Positions 1 to 8,459 are shown, counted from the stretch's first letter. The stretch is 64,000 nt of DNA from Sulfurovum sp. (GCA_027063305.1 JAMORY010000011.1:62001-126000); one strand, 5' to 3'. Numbers and translations: made by a program. The notes: a model not told the origin generated them from the letters alone.

Positions 1-237
1 CTTACAATCAACGGCTATCCCGATGTTGCTGTTCGTACGGGACAACAAGGGGTCAATGTCGTTTCCTTCTACCTTCATCCCAACGGTGACATCAGTCATC
101 TCAGACTTGTAAAACGTATGGGGTACGAAGCGCTCGACAACAATACGATCGCCGTTATCCAGATTGCGTATAAGGACTATCCAAGACCAAAAACAAAAAC
201 AAAAATCGTTTTTTATGTCAACTACCGTCTCTATTAA
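1..237 (+). CDS. TonB family protein, C-terminal fragment
   Basis: The window opens inside a reading frame that runs from base 1 to a TAA at 235-237 (78 residues). The fragment reads like a TonB C-terminal domain: a RTGQQGVNVVSFYLHPNGD-type strand pattern, then a helix with ALDNNTIAVIQIA, then a final beta strand ending in FYVNYRLY. TonB links proton motive force at the inner membrane to outer-membrane receptors through this periplasmic domain. The N-terminal anchor and proline-rich spacer lie outside the window, so ExbB/ExbD partners cannot be checked. Confidence 0.75.
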   Translation, partial: LTINGYPDVAVRTGQQGVNVVSFYLHPNGDISHLRLVKRMGYEALDNNTIAVIQIAYKDYPRPKTKTKIVFYVNYRLY

Positions 238-306
238 TGTTACTATTATTTTAGAAACAATATAATTGGAAATAATATAAATTAATGTACGAGGAGAAAT
301 AGACAC

Positions 307-741
307 ATGTTTGATTTTTTATTTTCTTCTAAAAATGAAAAGCTTGTCAAGAAGTGGCATAAAGAGCATGAGGAGATTGTGGAACTTGCGCATAAAGTAA
401 TAGGAGAGTACTCTAAAAACAATCATGACGCCGCAAAAAAGTATCTTAAAAAGTTAAATGACCTTGCCGTCGACCATGTGATGGACGAAGATATTCAACT
501 CTTCAAGCTGACGCACGACGAAAAGAGTATCGACCCGAAAACGGAGGTGCTGGTAGAGGACTTCATTAAGAGTTTCAAGAAAACGAAACTGGCGCTTATG
601 GATTTTCTTAGCAAATACTCCAGACCCGAAACGCCTCTTGACGATACTTTCTTTCAGCAGTTTAATGATCTTGTCGAAGTACTCGGCGAACGCATTAACT
701 TCGAAGAACGCAATGTCTATTCAAGACTGAAAGAGAAGTAA
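307..741 (+). CDS. Hemerythrin HHE-domain protein
   Basis: A 144-residue soluble helical protein with no signal peptide. The spacing of His/Glu residues fits a hemerythrin-like four-helix bundle: HKEHEEIVELAH near residues 18-29, DHVMDED at 56-62 and a late FEERN motif. Such domains bind a di-iron centre and are used for oxygen or NO sensing, storage or iron repair; the exact role here is unknown. A GAGGAG ribosome-binding site lies about 10 bases before the ATG. The 3' end overlaps the convergent L,D-transpeptidase gene by 25 bp. Confidence 0.7.
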   Translation: MFDFLFSSKNEKLVKKWHKEHEEIVELAHKVIGEYSKNNHDAAKKYLKKLNDLAVDHVMDEDIQLFKLTHDEKSIDPKTEVLVEDFIKSFKKTKLALMDFLSKYSRPETPLDDTFFQQFNDLVEVLGERINFEERNVYSRLKEK

Positions 742-1430
742 TCTCGTAGCAACCTTTTCACATCCCGTTTCGTTCCTTGAATAAGAAGCGGGTTTTTCTC
801 CTTCGACAGCCACTTAATCACCTCTTTCATCTCTTCCTCATCCATTACCGTACACCCTGCGGTAGGTACATCTTTGATATGTATGAAGATACACGATCCC
901 GCCCCCGGAACCGCACCCACTTCATCGATGTGGTTGTGATTGACCACAACACCGTACTTGTAGTAGTTCTTGGGGAACTTCATATGCTCTTTGCTCTTGT
1001 AGTCCACTTTGACCTTGGTACTGTCGACGATCTTGTTGTAGAGTTTTGAGTGAACATCATCTACGCAGTGGTTGGTCTCTTTGTAGACTTTGTAGGGATA
1101 CTTCACATCAAAAGGCGCGTAGCCAAACGCCTGTTTAAGCTCGAAGATCCCTGCCGGTGCTCTGCCGTCTCCCTCTTTTTTGATATATCTGGCATCTTTG
1201 GGGATGGTGTGCAGCCCTCTTCCCCAGCCTAGTCCGTTGCGACCAAGCTTGATGTCGATGGCTTTGCCTACCTTGTGCCACTTCCCACGGCTCTTCTCAT
1301 ACCGTTGCAGTGTTCCAGTGTTATCGTTCCAACCTTGGGTCGTTACGACAATGAGTTGTTTGGTATCATGGAACTCCTTCCCATAGATAAAAGTAAAAAA
1401 TAAAATTCCTATCAGTAAAATTTTTTGCAT
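717..1430 (-). CDS. L,D-transpeptidase (YkuD-type) catalytic domain protein
   Basis: A 237-residue exported protein with an N-terminal signal peptide (residues 1-17, hydrophobic, ending near IYG-K). The C-terminal half holds the YkuD signature: His184 in FIHIKDVP and the presumed nucleophile Cys193 in TAGCTVM. The family forms or trims 3-3 peptidoglycan cross-links in the periplasm. An upstream APAGIFELKQAFGYA segment is typical of this family (COG3786-like). It stands alone: convergent with the hemerythrin gene and divergent from the NhaC gene. Substrate use cannot be settled from sequence. Confidence 0.8.
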   Translation of the reverse strand: MQKILLIGILFFTFIYGKEFHDTKQLIVVTTQGWNDNTGTLQRYEKSRGKWHKVGKAIDIKLGRNGLGWGRGLHTIPKDARYIKKEGDGRAPAGIFELKQAFGYAPFDVKYPYKVYKETNHCVDDVHSKLYNKIVDSTKVKVDYKSKEHMKFPKNYYKYGVVVNHNHIDEVGAVPGAGSCIFIHIKDVPTAGCTVMDEEEMKEVIKWLSKEKNPLLIQGTKRDVKRLLRDYFSFSLE

Positions 1431-1471
1431 TGTGTTATAATCTCTCTTAAATAAATTAAAGGTACTGTTGA

Positions 1472-2851
1472 ATGGAATACGGCATTCTCTCCATCGCTAT
1501 CCCGCTGCTTACAATCTTTCTTGCCATTATAACAAAAGATGTCATTGTCTCTCTGATGGGCGGTATTTTTGCAGGTCTGTTGGTGCTTAATGGCTACAAC
1601 CCTGCTACGGCGTTTACCGCTCTTTTTAACGGCATTATCGAGCAGTTTGGCGAAGGGTGGATCACCAAGACCCTGCTCTTTACTCTATTGGTGGGAGCGG
1701 TCATCAAACTTCTTTCTACAAGTGGTTCTGTGGAAAGTTTTGTTGCCTACCTCGATGAGAAATCCGAAAAGATAGACTCTCCCAAAGGGGCGATGCTGCT
1801 TGCCTATATTATCGGGGTAGTGATCTTCATCGAGTCTTCCATTACTTCACTCGTAGCTGGTACCGTTGCCAAGCCGCTGTGCGACCGTAACGGTGTCAGC
1901 CGTGAGAAGCTCGCCTACATCTGCGACTCCACCTCCGCCCCCATCTGCTCGCTCATTCCGCTTAATGCATGGGGTGCGCTGCTTTTGGGGCTCATCGTGA
2001 CTGCCATAGAGAGCAAGGTCATCAGCGGAGACGGCATTAGCCTGCTTATCGCCTCACTGCCGTACAACTTCTATGCCATTTTTACGCTCATCTTGGTGCT
2101 CATTGTCATCTTTACCGACTGGAGTATCGGCCCTATGAAAGGTGCCAAACCCCACCCTTACCATACCGAGCATCTCAGTGCCGATGTCAAACCTGCCCTC
2201 TTTCCTATGCTATTGCCGCTGATCGTCATGGTGCTTGCCGTTCCGGTGGGTTTGTACATAACAGGAGAGGGTGATATCTTCAAAGGTTCAGGCTCAACTT
2301 CGGTCTACTACGCCACCATCGTCACGCTCATCAGCATGTACGGCTACTATGTCACGACCAAAAGGCTCAAGCACCGTGCCTTTTTTGACGGATTCTTCAA
2401 AGGAATGGGAGAGATGATCCCCATCGCGATGATCCTCCTCTTTGCCATCTTCATCGGCAAGGTCATCGGCGATCTCGGTACGGCAAAGTACATCGCCCAC
2501 ATGCTTCACGGCAACATCTCACCCGTACTTATGCCGATGCTCATCTTCCTTGTAGCCAGCATCACGGCATTTAGCACGGGTACGAGCTGGGGAACCTTCT
2601 CCATCATGATGCCCATCGGCTTAGCTCTGGGAGCGACCATGGGGCTGGACATCCCCCTTGTCATCGCAGCCGTCATCGCCGGAGGGATCTTCGGCGACCA
2701 CGCCTCCCCCATCAGTGATACCACCATCATCTCCTCCATGGCGGCAGGCTGTGACCATGTGGAGCATGTGAGGACGCAGCTGCCGTATGCACTCATTGGC
2801 GGGGCTTTGGCTGCGGTGGCGTTTTTGGTGGCTGGGTATTTAACGTTTTAG
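1472..2851 (+). CDS. Na+/H+ antiporter, NhaC family
   Basis: A 459-residue polytopic membrane protein with about 11-12 hydrophobic segments. The C-terminal part has the pattern TAFSTGTSWGTFSIM followed by FGDHASPISDTT, which is characteristic of the NhaC/COG1757 transporters. Members exchange Na+ for H+ or act as organic ion antiporters such as malate/lactate exchange, so the ion is a family-level inference. It is monocistronic as far as can be seen, and the next gene starts 9 bp downstream but differs sharply in base composition. Confidence 0.8.
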   Translation: MEYGILSIAIPLLTIFLAIITKDVIVSLMGGIFAGLLVLNGYNPATAFTALFNGIIEQFGEGWITKTLLFTLLVGAVIKLLSTSGSVESFVAYLDEKSEKIDSPKGAMLLAYIIGVVIFIESSITSLVAGTVAKPLCDRNGVSREKLAYICDSTSAPICSLIPLNAWGALLLGLIVTAIESKVISGDGISLLIASLPYNFYAIFTLILVLIVIFTDWSIGPMKGAKPHPYHTEHLSADVKPALFPMLLPLIVMVLAVPVGLYITGEGDIFKGSGSTSVYYATIVTLISMYGYYVTTKRLKHRAFFDGFFKGMGEMIPIAMILLFAIFIGKVIGDLGTAKYIAHMLHGNISPVLMPMLIFLVASITAFSTGTSWGTFSIMMPIGLALGATMGLDIPLVIAAVIAGGIFGDHASPISDTTIISSMAAGCDHVEHVRTQLPYALIGGALAAVAFLVAGYLTF

Positions 2852-2859
2852 GTGAAAAA

Positions 2860-3474
2860 ATGCATTTAAAAGAAGAACTTGAAAAGAAATTTGGTACAAA
2901 TTGCTTTGAATACGGATTATTTTATCATTATGAGAATGCGTTACGATTTGAATTATCACCACCTCAAAGTTCATCTCGAATAAAAAGTTTCTTAACTGCA
3001 TACAACAAAGCTGAAGAAATTTTGAATGATATTTTTCACACAAATAAATCGTTTACAATATGTCTTAGTTTTACAGGTGAAGAAAATCTAATTTCAAATC
3101 TAACTTTTTTTAAAAATCTCAAAGATAATGACATAGCCATTCCTAAACAAGTATGTTATTGGACAAAGATCCATAAAGAAGAAAATCCTGAACTTGAATT
3201 TAGACGTTGTTTTTTATTATTTAAATCAGATGATGAAGATATTTTATACAAGTTATTATGGGGTTCATTGGCAAAAGATATGTATATATTTCCAAGACTT
3301 TATTTTGATGTTTTTATTTATGATTTAAAAAAAGGAATTATTGTACAACCTTATGATGATAGAGGTATGGATATTATCGGTACAGACCATACATATATGC
3401 AAAACCTCTATCATAAATTTTCAAAATATCTTTTTGATTATGATATGAAAAAAATGGTAAACACATTTGAATAG
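2860..3474 (+). CDS. DUF3885-like protein, AT-rich
   Basis: A 204-residue soluble protein without signal peptide or membrane segments. The C-terminal third, with FPRLYFDVFIYDL, then YDDRGMDIIG, then FDYDMKKM, matches my recollection of the DUF3885 family, whose function is unknown. The gene is far more AT-rich than its neighbours and follows the NhaC stop by 9 bp, so it was probably acquired recently or is under weak selection. It is followed by two REP-like palindromes and then an IS1380 insertion. Confidence 0.6.
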   Translation: MHLKEELEKKFGTNCFEYGLFYHYENALRFELSPPQSSSRIKSFLTAYNKAEEILNDIFHTNKSFTICLSFTGEENLISNLTFFKNLKDNDIAIPKQVCYWTKIHKEENPELEFRRCFLLFKSDDEDILYKLLWGSLAKDMYIFPRLYFDVFIYDLKKGIIVQPYDDRGMDIIGTDHTYMQNLYHKFSKYLFDYDMKKMVNTFE

Positions 3475-3482
3475 ATATAAAC

Positions 3483-3500
3483 GGTAGGCAATTGCCTACC
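3483..3500. repeat. 18-bp palindrome GGTAGGCAATTGCCTACC
   Basis: A perfect 18-bp palindrome just after the DUF3885 gene. It is a variant of the palindromes at 3531-3548 and 31650-31667 and is followed by CCTACAG, so read on the minus strand it carries the GTAG head seen in the other REP-like units. It may also act as a transcription terminator. Confidence 0.6.
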
Positions 3501-3526
3501 CTACAGGAACTCATGAAACTTTTATC

Positions 3527-3548
3527 GTAGGGTGGGCTTTAGCCCACC
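3527..3548. repeat. REP-like palindrome with GTAG head
   Basis: CGTAG is followed by GGTGGGCTTTAGCCCACC, an inverted repeat with 8-bp arms. With the palindrome at 3483-3500 it makes a head-to-head pair, since one unit ends in CTAC and the other starts with GTAG. The same unit with an AATT core occurs at 31646-31667. Confidence 0.6.
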
Positions 3549-3567
3549 TTCTTAGCTTCTTTTTCTA

Positions 3568-3587
3568 CCCAAGAATCGAAATAGAAA
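3568..3587 (+). repeat. IS1380 left terminal inverted repeat
   Basis: The 20 bp starting CCCAAGAATCGAAATAG pair with the right end at 5208-5227, with about four mismatches. The 5 bp before it, TTCTA, are repeated after the right end. Confidence 0.75.
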
Positions 3588-3693
3588 AATAATGAAATAA
3601 GCGGAGATGCCGTAAAATACGAGAAGAGAAGCCAACAGAAGCCCACCTGTCACTTTCACCCAACGGGTGAGGCTCCTGCCAAGGAGTAAAAGT

Positions 3694-5014
3694 ATGACAC
3701 AAAGACTTTTAAACTTTACTGTAGAAAGCACTGATGAGAGATTGACATCCAGAGCAGGAGAGGCAGTTTTGGGAGAGTTTCTTAAAGCCATACGTTTAGA
3801 TCGACTGTGTAACAGATATCTTCCCGCTTCCCGAAGCAATCACAGTTACGATCCCTATACATTTATCCATCCTTTGCTGTTAATGCTCCATAGCGGTGGC
3901 AGATATCTCGAAGATATACGCATGATTGCTTCAGACAAAGCATTGTGCGAACTGCTTGGAATAAAGAAAGTACCTGTAGCAGACAGTATCGGCAAATGGT
4001 TAAAGCGATCAACACAGAAAAAAGTTGAGGGGATGGAGAAGATCAACCGTATCCTGCTTGGACGCTATCTCTCAAAGATTGAAGAGCCCCTGGTACTGGA
4101 TATTGATGCGACTGTGATAGAGAGCTATAAATCCATAGCAAGAACAACATATAAAATGTTTCCGGGATTCACTCCCATCATAGGACATCTCAATGGCGGC
4201 TATGTGATCCATCAGGAGTTCAGAGCAGGCAATGTAGCCCCGGCAGATGACAATTTGTCATTTGTACAACAATGTGAAGCACAATTACCCAAAAATCGGA
4301 AGATACATTACCTTAGAGCCGATGCGGCATCGTATCAGGCAGCATTGTTCAACTACTGCAATAAGAATCATATCACCTATGTCATAGGAGGACATCTTGA
4401 CAGCAGTGTTCTCTCAACCATTGAAGAGATCAGGGAATGGGAGCCTCTTGATACCAAAGAAGGCCAAAGCCCATCATTTCAAAGAAGAGGTAGCAGAGTT
4501 TCTGCATACTATGGGTGATACCAACCATGCTTTCCGTATCATCGTTGTGAAAAAAACAGTAACCCCCGTACTTCACGGAATGGAGCAGTTTCTCTCCCCG
4601 GAAGAACTACTCTCCTATGGTTCTGAGCGTTACAGTGTGATCGCTACCAATGACCAAGAGATGGAAGCAGGAGAGATTGTACACTTCTACAGACAACGAG
4701 GAGATACCAGTGAAAACCGTATCAAGGAGTTCAAGAACGGTTTTAATCTGAAGTATCTGCCCACCTCTCACTTCAAAGCCAATGCCCTCTATTTTCATAT
4801 CGGTACACTGGCTTATAATCTCTTTATCCTTTTTAAACAGATACTGCACAGCAACTGGCAGAAACATACCATACAGACCATTCGCTACAAGCTCTATCAT
4901 ATTGCAGGAAAGGTGATCACCCATGCAAGACAAACCATCCTCAAAGTCAATGGGCAGTTTGTAGAGATACTCAATGCCATACGGCAAAAAAACTATGAGA
5001 TCAGTTTGGAGTGA
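3694..5014 (+). pseudogene. IS1380-family DDE transposase, frameshifted
   Basis: Translation should start at the ATG at 3694, 8 bases after AAGGAG. The first frame runs to 4518 and carries LDIDATVIES (first Asp) and RADAASYQ (second Asp). The rest continues in the +1 frame to 5014 and carries QRGDTSENRIKEFKNGF (catalytic Glu region). The frames must join near 4450-4465, where the first frame reads EPLDTK and the second KAKAHHFKEEVAEF. No slippery heptamer is visible there and the family is not known to use programmed shifting, so a one-base indel that inactivates the enzyme is the simplest reading. A sequencing error is possible. Confidence 0.8.
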
Positions 5015-5021
5015 CAGCAAC

Positions 5022-5049
5022 TTCGGGTATCACCGAAATCTTTTTACAA
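5022..5049 (+). terminator. Possible terminator after the transposase
   Basis: A short hairpin (TTCGG, six-base loop, CCGAA) follows the transposase stop and is followed by ATCTTTTT. The stem is only 5 bp, so termination would be weak. Confidence 0.35.
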
Positions 5050-5207
5050 ATTATCCTCTGTCATAGGATAGCTCTGTCTGAAAAAAGGCAAAAAACCTAT
5101 AAGCTACTTCACATATTTCTGACAGAAATCAGCCCTCTTTTTCACCCTCTTACCTTAGCTATGATGTAAACGGTAGTTATTTCCTACCTGTTTTTGCGGG
5201 AGGGGAA

Positions 5208-5227
5208 TTTCTATTTCGGGATTTGGG
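5208..5227 (-). repeat. IS1380 right terminal inverted repeat
   Basis: Reads TTTCTATTTCGGGATTTGGG on the plus strand. It is the imperfect reverse complement of the left end and is followed by the target duplication TTCTA at 5228-5232. Confidence 0.75.
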
Positions 5228-5240
5228 TTCTAAGCAAATC

Positions 5241-5270
5241 TTGACAAACATAGTATAATTAAAGTATACT
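5241..5270 (+). promoter_or_regulatory. BrnTA promoter with overlapping palindrome
   Basis: TTGACA at 5241-5246 and TATACT at 5265-5270 are separated by 18 bp. The -10 box sits in the palindrome AGTATACT (5263-5270), a likely operator for the BrnA antitoxin, which autoregulates in characterised systems. The IS1380 insertion ends 13 bp upstream of the -35 box. Confidence 0.6.
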
Positions 5271-5298
5271 TTTTATACCTATATTAAAAAGGATTGAT

Positions 5299-5571
5299 GT
5301 GAAGTTCGAGTATGACGAACAAAAAAGTCTCATCAACAAAGAGAAACACAAGATAGACTTTGTCGAGGCTCAAAAGCTTTGGCAGGATGAAAATGCACTT
5401 ATCGTTCCTGCCAATATTGTTGACGGAGAAGTGCGCTATGCACTCATCTCGACCATACTCAAAAAGTGCTTTGTCGCCATCTTTACCATAAGAGATGATG
5501 CCTACAGAATCATCAGTGTTCGCAGATGCAGAAAGAATGAGGAGAAACATTATGAAGAAAATAACAGCTAA
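5299..5571 (+). CDS. brnT: BrnT-family toxin
   Basis: A 90-residue protein opening with KFEYDEQKSLINKEKHKIDFVEA, the typical BrnT start (F.WD..K...N..KH....EA), and ending with a basic RRCRKNEE stretch. BrnT toxins are RelE-fold ribonucleases that inhibit translation. The start is GTG at 5299, 6 bases after AAAGGA; the ATG at 5297 is out of frame. It overlaps the antitoxin gene by 20 bp, giving toxin-first order as in other brnTA operons. Confidence 0.85.
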   Translation: MKFEYDEQKSLINKEKHKIDFVEAQKLWQDENALIVPANIVDGEVRYALISTILKKCFVAIFTIRDDAYRIISVRRCRKNEEKHYEENNS

Positions 5572-5818
5572 AGAATTTGATAAGAAATTCGATAACGGTG
5601 AAGATATCAGTGAATACCTTGATTTCTCAAAGGCAGTCAAACTCAAAGATGCCAAACTGAAAACAGCTACCAAAAAGGTCAATGTCGATTTCCCCGAATG
5701 GGTCATTGAGTCTTTGGACAGAGAAGCTAAAAAGATCGGTGTAACAAGACAGTCCGTCATTAAAGTATGGATCGCTGAACGGCTTAAGGAAGAAGCTGGG
5801 CATTTAGAAGTGGGATGA
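5552..5818 (+). CDS. brnA: BrnA-family antitoxin
   Basis: An 88-residue protein starting MKKITAKEFDKKFDNGED, with the C-terminal ribbon-helix-helix motif KVNVDFPEWVIESLDREAKK followed by GVTRQSVIKVWIAERL. Such proteins neutralise BrnT and bind the operon promoter as dimers. The ATG at 5552 is preceded by GAGGAG and lies inside the end of brnT, so translation is coupled. A longer upstream frame exists but lacks a ribosome-binding site. Confidence 0.85.
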   Translation: MKKITAKEFDKKFDNGEDISEYLDFSKAVKLKDAKLKTATKKVNVDFPEWVIESLDREAKKIGVTRQSVIKVWIAERLKEEAGHLEVG

Positions 5819-5857
5819 TATAACTTTTTCCCTCCTCATTGCATGTCTTCTAATATC

Positions 5858-5927
5858 GTAGAGGTAACCCTTGTGGTTACCCTCCGGTACGTGTTATTTA
5901 AGGGCAACCACAAGGGATCGCCCCTAT
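5858..5927. repeat. REP pair (BIME-like unit A)
   Basis: GTAG is followed by a hairpin GGTAACC-CTTGT-GGTTACC, a 20-base spacer, then a second hairpin GGGCAACC...GGATCGCCC, ending in CCCCTAT. The outer ends are inverted copies of each other. It has the same architecture as the units at 50386-50464, 50509-50587 and 51176-51255, which surround the RAYT transposase gene. Confidence 0.8.
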
Positions 5928-5948
5928 GTTATTATCAAGGAAAACAGT

Positions 5949-6416
5949 ATGCTCAAAGAACCAATATTTAAATCCCTACCAACAGAAGAGGACTTCTATT
6001 ATGATGGTGACTGTGATGAGCGTTACACGATCAAAGAGTATCTAGGTAAAGATATTGACTATGTAATAAATCGTTACCATCATTTATGCGGTATCTCGGT
6101 ACTTCATGACTTTTATTTTGTAGGTACCAAGGCGGCAAGATACTATCTTTTCGGTGCATTCCGCTATTTACAGGAAGATGAAAAAGATGAATTGGAAGCG
6201 CTAGGGGTCTACACTGCATTACCTAAAGTACTTTTCAAACACTTAGAGGAGAATAGTAAAGATATGGCATATATTGCCGATTATCTGATGCGATTTTGTC
6301 AGTGGGCGATCGACAATTATGAAACATTCGATGTTGATGAAGAGATCTATGGTGATACAAGGCGGGAGTATATGGAGCTTTTAGATAAGATCAAAGCGAT
6401 CTATGGTCGGGACTGA
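5949..6416 (+). CDS. Hypothetical protein, 155 aa
   Basis: I do not recognise the family. The ATG at 5949 (MLKEPIFKSLPTEED) is chosen because the frame upstream runs back through the REP unit, which is not coding. The product is acidic and soluble, with a central RYYLFGAFRYL segment and no signal peptide or membrane segment. It stands between a REP unit and a hairpin at its own 3' end, and could belong to the accessory segment that includes brnTA. Confidence 0.55.
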   Translation: MLKEPIFKSLPTEEDFYYDGDCDERYTIKEYLGKDIDYVINRYHHLCGISVLHDFYFVGTKAARYYLFGAFRYLQEDEKDELEALGVYTALPKVLFKHLEENSKDMAYIADYLMRFCQWAIDNYETFDVDEEIYGDTRREYMELLDKIKAIYGRD

Positions 6417-6424
6417 AGTCCCGA
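6407..6424. terminator. Hairpin at the 3' end of the 155-aa gene
   Basis: TCGGGACT and AGTCCCGA form an 8-bp perfect inverted repeat overlapping the stop codon. No T run follows, so it may be a 3' end stabilising hairpin rather than a strong terminator. Confidence 0.4.
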
Positions 6425-6489
6425 TTCCAAATATCTGAAAACAAGTTAAAAACGTTATAATACCCCAATACCGAATCAAAGGAACTTTT

Positions 6490-7290
6490 ATGCGCAAATT
6501 TCTCCTCATATTCTTTCCTCTTCTCTCTTTGGCATCCGATACGGGTATGCACTACTTTGTCAATCGTGTCGACTATCCTATGGATATTGAAAATGCAGAT
6601 ACTTCTACACTTAAAAACTATGACTTTATCCGTTTGCATATTTCAAAAAAGGGAATAGTAAGCGGTTATGATGAGTTCTACCCTTATGTGGCACCTTATA
6701 CCAGGTATTCGCTTACCGGAAGTTATGACTCCTCCAGCCATTTGGTAAAGGTTGTGGCAAACGGGTGGCTTCACAAGGAGTATTACTATAGAGACGGCAA
6801 ACTCTATGTTGAAGAGAATGATACCAAAGAGACCATTAATGAAGTGAGTGAAAAGGAGTTTAGCCAAAGGTATGAGATGGCACGCAAACGTCTTGACTCG
6901 GACAAAGCCACTTTAAAAATGAGAAGACTCAAGGTCGGTTTTCTTGTAGAAATGGATCCAATGTGGGGTGAAATGGCATTTTTTCCTGTGGGATTCAAAA
7001 AGGTCAGCAGTATCGAACCTTCGGCAGGAGCGTTATGGTTCCTTCCTAGACTACTTAGTGCCGGAGGCTGGAAACGGGGTGAAGCGACACCACAAAAGGT
7101 CATGGTACGTTTTCACAAGTTTGCCTCCTCCGATTTTAACAACACGGGTCGTCTCGATCACATCATAGACGGTCTTATCTTACTGGACAACTATCTAACC
7201 CGTGTGGAACTTAGTCCCTTTAACGGTGAGCATATGGAGGCGATAGAGAAGGAACTTTTGGAAACGGAAGTGAAAACGATAGAAGAGTAG
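6490..7290 (+). CDS. Exported protein of unknown function, 266 aa
   Basis: A signal peptide covers residues 1-16 (MRKFLLIFFPLLSLAS), so the product is periplasmic or secreted. The body has no motif I can name; it includes a WGEMAFFPVGFKKV segment and an acidic C-terminus. AAAGGAA precedes the ATG. The next gene downstream also encodes an exported unknown, but a gap of about 95 bp separates them. Function unknown. Confidence 0.65.
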   Translation: MRKFLLIFFPLLSLASDTGMHYFVNRVDYPMDIENADTSTLKNYDFIRLHISKKGIVSGYDEFYPYVAPYTRYSLTGSYDSSSHLVKVVANGWLHKEYYYRDGKLYVEENDTKETINEVSEKEFSQRYEMARKRLDSDKATLKMRRLKVGFLVEMDPMWGEMAFFPVGFKKVSSIEPSAGALWFLPRLLSAGGWKRGEATPQKVMVRFHKFASSDFNNTGRLDHIIDGLILLDNYLTRVELSPFNGEHMEAIEKELLETEVKTIEE

Positions 7291-7384
7291 AATGTAAGAG
7301 GCTAAGTGTAAAAAATATCTCTATCCAAATCCTAAAGATATTTAAGTATGCTTTTATTAACCATTAATGAAGAAGAGGATAAAG

Positions 7385-8293
7385 ATGATATTTCGTTACG
7401 CTAAAGGGGTGGTGCTTGGGGCGCTGCTGGGAAGTTCGTTGCTTTTTGCAGAAGTTCCTGAGACAAAGATGGAAGCGCTCAATGCACTCCCCTCACAGTA
7501 TGATATGATCGTTGCTTTTTACGGAAGACCCGGAAGTAAGAACCTTGGGATATTGGGAACCTATCCTGTCGATTTACTTTTTAAAAAGGTCAAGGAGAAA
7601 GCAAAGCTTTATGAAGAGGCACTAGAACATACCCATCATGTGACTCCGGGTGTGGAGATCATCTATGAGATGGCGACCACCCATCCGGGAAAAGACGGCT
7701 CTTATGTCCTTACGCTACCGGAAAAGACGCTGATGCGTTATATCCGTAAGGCACAAGATGAGAATGCGGTGGTGGTGCTTGATGTGCAACTGGGGAAGAA
7801 GCGTCCTGCCGAGGCGATAAGACCGCTTTTGAAATATCTCTCCTACCCTAACGTACATTTGGCGATCGACCCTGAATTCTCGGTCGATGACCTTGATGTG
7901 CGTCCGGGGAAGAAGATAGGCTCTATTACCGGAGAGCAGATCAATGAAGCGCAGGTGCTGATGCAGCACTACCTCAATGAGCATCACATCCCTGAAGATA
8001 AGATACTGCTTGTGCATATGTTCACCGAAAAAATGGTGACACATAAGAGTGCGGTCCGATACCATGAGCGTATCCATCTTATTATGAACCTTGACGGGCA
8101 CGGCTCTCCTGCCTTGAAGATCAAGATATACAACGGGCTCTATACCGAAGCAAGAGTGGCGAAGGTCGTAGGTGGGTTCAAGGTGTTCACCAAGCATGAC
8201 AAGCCGGTGATGACCCCGAAGCAGGTGTTGGGGCTTGAACCCGTAGGGAATGCCCGTGTACGGGAGATGCCGAGGTTCATCAACTATCAGTAG
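7385..8293 (+). CDS. Exported protein of unknown function, 302 aa
   Basis: The start is placed at the second ATG (7385, MIFRYAKGVV), which has AGAGGA upstream, rather than at 7367, which has none. Residues 1-22 form a signal peptide ending LLFA. The protein shows an alternating strand/helix pattern with ENAVVVLDVQLG, HLAIDPEFSVDD and KILLVHMFTEKM, suggestive of a TIM-barrel-like fold such as a glycoside hydrolase. That fold is only an inference from pattern. A strong terminator follows. Confidence 0.6.
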   Translation: MIFRYAKGVVLGALLGSSLLFAEVPETKMEALNALPSQYDMIVAFYGRPGSKNLGILGTYPVDLLFKKVKEKAKLYEEALEHTHHVTPGVEIIYEMATTHPGKDGSYVLTLPEKTLMRYIRKAQDENAVVVLDVQLGKKRPAEAIRPLLKYLSYPNVHLAIDPEFSVDDLDVRPGKKIGSITGEQINEAQVLMQHYLNEHHIPEDKILLVHMFTEKMVTHKSAVRYHERIHLIMNLDGHGSPALKIKIYNGLYTEARVAKVVGGFKVFTKHDKPVMTPKQVLGLEPVGNARVREMPRFINYQ

Positions 8294-8301
8294 GGTTTTT
8301 G

Positions 8302-8336
8302 CAAGGGCGATAGACCCATATCGCCCTTGGATTTTC
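8302..8336 (+). terminator. Rho-independent terminator
   Basis: CAAGGGCGATA (8302-8312), loop GACCCA, and TATCGCCCTTG (8319-8329) form an 11-bp perfect stem followed by GATTTTCT. It ends the transcript of the upstream exported protein before ctpA. Confidence 0.75.
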
Positions 8337-8459
8337 TCTAAATACGCCCGAAAAAACGATTTAACTCCGATTTATCCTCCCCGAGTATACTCCATAAAAC
8401 AGCAACCTCTTAGTGAGATTTCTATAAAATAATAAACCAATTTACGGAGTATACTATCC

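Larger units (their letters stand above)
3568..5227 (+). mobile_element. Insertion sequence, IS1380 family, 1660 bp
   Basis: The element carries one transposase gene (frameshifted) and is bounded by imperfect terminal inverted repeats of about 20 bp (3568-3587 and 5208-5227, beginning CCC and ending GGG, sharing CGAAATAGAAA). It is flanked on both sides by the same 5-bp sequence TTCTA (3563-3567 and 5228-5232), a target site duplication. Size, ends and duplication length fit the IS1380 family. It landed directly upstream of the BrnTA promoter without touching its -35 box. Confidence 0.85.

Noticed and set aside
238-306. tRNA or small RNA between the TonB fragment and hemerythrin
   Set aside because: The 69 bp are AT-rich without cloverleaf or stable stem and look like an ordinary leader.
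4440-4470. Programmed frameshift in the IS1380 transposase
   Set aside because: No A/T slippery heptamer or downstream structure stands out, and the family is not known to need one.
5165-5190. Third REP-like palindrome inside IS1380 (GGTAG...CCTACC)
   Set aside because: Arms are only 5-6 bp, the GTAG edge is missing, and it lies within the element's own 3' non-coding part.
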